The notes under the pieces: generated by a model | Databases searched by the model: none | Seen by the model: only the letters and a program-made list of their open reading frames with translations | What the model was told of the DNA's origin: nothing | Source: Halomonas sp. 7T | Lineage (GTDB): Bacteria; Pseudomonadota; Gammaproteobacteria; Pseudomonadales; Halomonadaceae | DNA: 64,000 bases | Reading direction: 5' to 3' | Assembly (NCBI RefSeq): GCF_025643255.1 | Contig: NZ_CP087112.1 | Location: forward strand, 2,790,001-2,854,000 | Program-made: the position numbers and the translations under genes | Shown: piece by piece, positions 60,509-64,000 of the stretch | How positions within the stretch are numbered: position 1 is the first letter of the stretch | Layout of the letters: every line of letters starts with the position of its first letter

Positions 60509-60566
60509 AATCAGCGCGTTAGCTTTTGTTCTCTGCGCACACGCTATAGGCTAAGGTTTTTCTTAT

Positions 60567-61160
60567 GTGAAACGCTCCATGCAAACGCTCCGATCTCTAC
60601 TAACGCCTGTCATTCGCGGTATGGCAAGCAGCGCTTTTTGGCTTGTCGCCCCCTTAGCAACGGCAGCAACCTTTAACATTGAGCAGCCTGAACATCATGG
60701 CCACTGGCAGTCGATGGTGCTTGCGCTCGGTGACGAACGACATGTTCGCGCAGTGGAAACCCACAGCTACTCGGATGCCACTTTCAGCCTTAACGCGACG
60801 CGGGGCGTCTGCGACCTGCCTTGGCTGGAGATGCGTGTGACCCTGGAACAGCAGCAGGGCGAAAGCAAAGCGGTGAACCTCGTTCCGGCGCGGCTACGCA
60901 TTGATGAGCAGCCCATCGTAGAGACCATGGCCGAGTTTATTACCGAGCGCGGCGACGATGGTTTTTACGCACACTTCTATCTCAGCGACATATCGACCCT
61001 GATAGACGATATGCGCCAGGGCGAACAGCTATTTATCGGCTTTGAACAAGAAGCCAGCGAGCCTTGGTACATGACGTTTAGCTTGGAAGGCGCCGATGGA
61101 GCGATTGCGCGCATGCAGTCACTGTGTGAGCGGCCCTTAGCTACCGAGACACGCTATTAA
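60567..61160 (+). CDS. Exported protein of unknown function
   Basis: I do not recognise this gene. The 197 residues begin with a basic N-terminus and hydrophobic stretch (SSAFWLVAPLATAATF), a likely Sec signal cleaved after ATA. The mature part is acidic and contains two cysteines (about residues 82 and 188) that could form one disulfide, and a repeated W-containing beta-strand style (HWQSMVLAL, PWYMTFSLEG). The start is a GTG at 60567 with AAGG ten nt upstream; ATG at codon 5 is an alternative. It diverges from nrdJ and shares the spacer with the NrdR-like boxes. Confidence 0.65.
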   Translation: MKRSMQTLRSLLTPVIRGMASSAFWLVAPLATAATFNIEQPEHHGHWQSMVLALGDERHVRAVETHSYSDATFSLNATRGVCDLPWLEMRVTLEQQQGESKAVNLVPARLRIDEQPIVETMAEFITERGDDGFYAHFYLSDISTLIDDMRQGEQLFIGFEQEASEPWYMTFSLEGADGAIARMQSLCERPLATETRY

Positions 61161-61163
61161 TGC

Positions 61164-63887
61164 CTATGCGGTCTCTGGTAGCTGTAAATATTCAATCGGC
61201 TGAGGCCGTGAGAAGAAGTAGCCCTGATAGGCAAGACACCCTTGCGCGTTCAGCCAGTCGCGATGTGCCTGGGTCTCGACCCCTTCGGCAATGAGCTCTA
61301 ATTCTAGGCTGTGGGCCAACGCAATCACCGTCCGCACAATCGCGGCATCAGCCGGATCTTCTAGCACGTCTCGAACAAAGGACTGATCAATTTTAAGCTG
61401 ATCCAAAGGGAGCTGTTTGAGGTAGGCCAAGGAGGAGTAGCCGGTACCGAAATCATCCAGCGAGAAACGAATACCTAACTGCCGCAACGCCTCCATGCGG
61501 CAGCGCACTTCTGCGATGTCCTCCATTAGAAGCGACTCGGTCACCTCTAGCTTTAGCCGCTGCGGCTTTGCCCCAGTGCGTGCCAACACGGCTTTGACTT
61601 GCTCAACAAAGCCCTCCTGGCGAAACTGGTTAGGGCTAACGTTAACCGCAGCACTCAGCGCTGAGGTATGCGGCTGCCGCGACCACTCGACTAGCTGCCA
61701 ACAAGCAGTTTCCAACACCCACTCGCCAATCATGCCAATAAGGTGTGTTTCTTCGGCTAGTGGAATAAAAACGCCCGGCGAGACAACCCCACGCTCGGGA
61801 TGGCACCAGCGCACTAGCGCCTCAACGCCCACCACCTGTCCATGTTCGTTTACTTGCGTTTGGTAATAAAGCGATAGCTGCTGTCGCTCAACCACATGGC
61901 GCAGGTCGGACTCTAACTGTGCACGCTCCATGATGGCGGTCTGCATAGAGGGGTCAAAAAAGCACAGGGCGTTACGACCAGAGGCTTTGGCTTGGTACAT
62001 CGCCAAATCTGCCTGCTGTAAAATTTCGCTGACGCCTACCTCCTTCCCAGCAAATAGCGTCACGCCAATGCTGCCTGAAATTTGTAGCGGGTGGTCATCA
62101 ATGACCAGCGGCTCCCTGAGTGCCGCCAGTAGCTTATAAGCCACGCCTTCTGCATGCTGTGCCGCCGTCGCAAGGTCACTTCCCAGCTCATGCAGCATCA
62201 CCACAAACTCGTCACCGCCTAGGCGAGCGGCGGTATCGCTATCACGTACGATCCCTGCTAGCCGCTTAGCCACCGATACCAGTAACGCATCGCCTAAATA
62301 GTGGCCTAGGCTGTCGTTAATGGTTTTGAAGTTGTCCAGGTCAATAAACATGACCGCGCTGTAATGAGACTTCTGGTGTGTCTCCTGCTGACGCGCCTCA
62401 ATACGATCAATTAAGAGACGTCGGTTGGGCAGTCCGGTAAGCGCATCAAAAAACGCTAGCTGATGAATTTCCTGCTCCGCGGCTTTGCGCTGGGTAATAT
62501 CGCTTAACGTGGCGACATAGTGGGTAATCGCCCCGTCATCGTTACGCACTACGCTGATGGTCAGCCACTGGGGATAAATTTCGTCATTCTTACGCCGATT
62601 CCACACTTCGCCTTGCCAGCTATCTTGCTGATTGAGTGATAGCCACATCTGACGATAAAACGCCGCATCATGGCGACCAGAATTCAACATGCTGGGCGTA
62701 TGTCCGACTACCTCGTGCTCCGCGTAACCGGTAATCTGACTAAAGGTGTGGTTCACCTGCACAATGCGGTTATCCGCATCGGCAATAAACATGCCCAGGT
62801 GGGTTTCAAACGCCATAGCCGCGATTTTGAGCTGAGCAGCCTCAAGCTCGGTGGCTTGCTGCGCTTTCTTTCGTGCCGCCACTTCCTGGGTCAGTTGAAA
62901 ACGGTGTTCACGTAAGCCTTGCTCTGCCGCGTAAAGGCGTCGATAGTGATGAAAAGCCGTTGCCCCTAATGCCGCTAACAGCCCCACAATCACTAAGATA
63001 ATCCAAAAGCGACGCCACCAGTCGGATAGATAAAAGGTCGTGTCTTCTCCACTAATCACTAACCAGGGTGCATCGCTCAAGCGCCGCACGCTAAACAGTC
63101 GCTGCGTGTTATCTAGCGGTGAGACGCGTTCCCAGGTGGCCTCTATGTCACCACTGGCTAAAAAATGCGCCAACTCAGGCGTACTGACCTCACGGCCCAG
63201 CGTGGCAGGCACTTCCGCGCCTCTCTGGGAACGCTGCATAATAACGCGGGGCGTTGAATCTAATAGCGCTAGGCTCGCGCCGTCGTTCAGAGTCAAACGC
63301 CCCATCAGCTGCACAAAATAAGCCGGATCTAGCCGTGCAACGATATAGGCCTGTGGCTCATCAGCGCTGCTTTCTACACGTAATACGTGCAGCAAGCGTA
63401 GCCCACCTGCTTGTTCTGACTGATAAAGGCGCGTGACGGCATCGCGGCGGTCGCCATGCTCGGCTAACGCAGCAAAAACATCGTGTACCCCCACCTCAAA
63501 CCGTGTGTTCTGACGCGAAAGCGTTGAGGCTAATACGTTACCGCGCAGATCCACCAGCCCCACTTCGTCCCACAGGGCGACTTGGTCGCGTTGCTGCGTC
63601 AAATAGTCAGTCAGCACGGTGGTGGCCAGGCGCTCCTCGCGCGCAAGCCGATAGAGCGCTTCTACACTTTCAAGGGCATGGCGCGAGGTATCAAGGGCGC
63701 TGCCTAGCCATTCCGCCACCACATCGGCACTTGCGCCGGTGCGCGACTGCGCAGAAGCCCGCTGATCGAGGTAGTAGGTGCGCATCTCCCATGCCACCAG
63801 CGAAATGATACTTAACAGTAATAAGCCTCCCAGGCACCCTACCCATCGCGGTGAGAGGTGCCGCCACTTATCATTCCAATACCTCAA
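61164..63887 (-). CDS. Cache-PAS-GGDEF-EAL signalling protein (c-di-GMP turnover)
   Basis: Large membrane sensor of 907 residues: TM1 (about 15-33), a periplasmic double-Cache-like domain (about 50-285), TM2 (about 293-312), a coiled linker, a PAS domain (about 358-470; VNHTFSQITGYAEHEVVG), GGDEF with ARLGGDEFVVM (about 565), and EAL with GVEALVRWCHPE and DDFGTGYSSLAYLKQLP. Both active-site signatures appear intact. The start is a TTG at 63885-63887 with AAGGAG five nt upstream. It overlaps the TGA stop of the preceding GGDEF gene (TTGA), so the two are translationally coupled. Confidence 0.9.
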   Translation of the reverse strand: MRYWNDKWRHLSPRWVGCLGGLLLLSIISLVAWEMRTYYLDQRASAQSRTGASADVVAEWLGSALDTSRHALESVEALYRLAREERLATTVLTDYLTQQRDQVALWDEVGLVDLRGNVLASTLSRQNTRFEVGVHDVFAALAEHGDRRDAVTRLYQSEQAGGLRLLHVLRVESSADEPQAYIVARLDPAYFVQLMGRLTLNDGASLALLDSTPRVIMQRSQRGAEVPATLGREVSTPELAHFLASGDIEATWERVSPLDNTQRLFSVRRLSDAPWLVISGEDTTFYLSDWWRRFWIILVIVGLLAALGATAFHHYRRLYAAEQGLREHRFQLTQEVAARKKAQQATELEAAQLKIAAMAFETHLGMFIADADNRIVQVNHTFSQITGYAEHEVVGHTPSMLNSGRHDAAFYRQMWLSLNQQDSWQGEVWNRRKNDEIYPQWLTISVVRNDDGAITHYVATLSDITQRKAAEQEIHQLAFFDALTGLPNRRLLIDRIEARQQETHQKSHYSAVMFIDLDNFKTINDSLGHYLGDALLVSVAKRLAGIVRDSDTAARLGGDEFVVMLHELGSDLATAAQHAEGVAYKLLAALREPLVIDDHPLQISGSIGVTLFAGKEVGVSEILQQADLAMYQAKASGRNALCFFDPSMQTAIMERAQLESDLRHVVERQQLSLYYQTQVNEHGQVVGVEALVRWCHPERGVVSPGVFIPLAEETHLIGMIGEWVLETACWQLVEWSRQPHTSALSAAVNVSPNQFRQEGFVEQVKAVLARTGAKPQRLKLEVTESLLMEDIAEVRCRMEALRQLGIRFSLDDFGTGYSSLAYLKQLPLDQLKIDQSFVRDVLEDPADAAIVRTVIALAHSLELELIAEGVETQAHRDWLNAQGCLAYQGYFFSRPQPIEYLQLPETA

Positions 63888-64000
63888 AATGGCTCCTTAA
63901 TCGCAACTTCAACGCGATTACGCCCGGTGCGTTTTGCCTGATACATCGCCTTATCGGCTTGGGCGACGATGGTTTTACAGCTATCACCGGGGTGCCACGC
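63884..64000 (-). CDS. C-terminus of a GGDEF-domain protein (5' end outside the window)
   Basis: An open frame entering from the right edge gives 38 residues and a TGA stop at 63884-63886. The sequence WHPGDSCKTIVAQADKAMYQ followed by AKRTGRNRVEVA is the conserved C-terminal helix and strand of a diguanylate cyclase domain. Its stop codon overlaps the TTG start of the downstream Cache-PAS-GGDEF-EAL gene, and that gene's AAGGAG site lies within its last codons, so the two make an operon. Confidence 0.85.
   Translation of the reverse strand, partial: AWHPGDSCKTIVAQADKAMYQAKRTGRNRVEVAIKEPF

Noticed and set aside
60374..60566. Cobalamin riboswitch upstream of the B12-dependent reductase
   Set aside because: No B12-box-like sequence or extended leader is present; the spacer is taken up by candidate promoters and NrdR-like boxes.

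Overview
The window reads as a chromosomal segment of a moderately GC-rich gammaproteobacterium, most likely of the Halomonas group (Halomonadaceae). This rests on gene order (ssb / YajR-type MFS / uvrA; fabA-fabB; a split B12-dependent ribonucleotide reductase; tRNA-Tyr/Gly/Thr and Trp-secE-nusG ahead of the rpl-rpo genes) and on how the proteins read. The genus is inference. No phage, insertion sequence, CRISPR array or integration site was seen.

Positions 1-15100 (minus strand) hold the information-processing core, transcribed right to left: tRNA-Tyr, tRNA-Gly, tRNA-Thr, a terminator, a new promoter, tRNA-Trp, secE, nusG, rplK, rplA, an L10 leader, rplJ, rplL, an attenuator, rpoB, rpoC, then a fresh promoter with a structured leader, rpsL, rpsG and the 5' part of fusA. 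No tufB lies between the Thr and Trp tRNA genes. Positions 15200-19100 hold coaX and birA (minus) divergent from typA (plus).

Positions 19300-31600 are transport and sensing: an NSS-family symporter, a LIV-type ABC transporter (two ATPases and two permeases), a convergent chemoreceptor, the separately encoded LIV-type binding protein, a lipoprotein of the phospholipase D superfamily, a small membrane protein and a DASS transporter. A membrane-anchored TlpA-like thioredoxin and rapA follow to 35585.

Positions 35600-45665 are the most interesting part, a probable light / singlet-oxygen response cluster. It holds a MerR regulator that resembles LitR/CarH but has lost the cobalamin-ligand histidine, a photolyase, two FAD oxidoreductases, an SDR, a SnoaL-like protein, DUF1365, a cyclopropane-synthase-like lipid methyltransferase, a DUF2878 membrane protein, and a divergent TIGR01777 epimerase. 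A symmetrical ATTGTA-N20-TACAAT element sits between the divergent genes. A related TTGTAC/TACAA array precedes the regulator. A strong intrinsic terminator separates the regulator from the photolyase and lipid genes, which suggests attenuation or a hidden promoter.

Positions 45680-64000 hold a PAS-GGDEF-EAL protein, fabA-fabB, plsC with an overlapping SDR-like gene, ssb, a YajR-like MFS transporter, uvrA, a Crp/Fnr-family regulator, the split nrdJ pair behind tandem NrdR-like boxes, an orphan exported protein, a Cache-PAS-GGDEF-EAL protein, and the extreme C-terminus of another GGDEF protein cut by the right edge.
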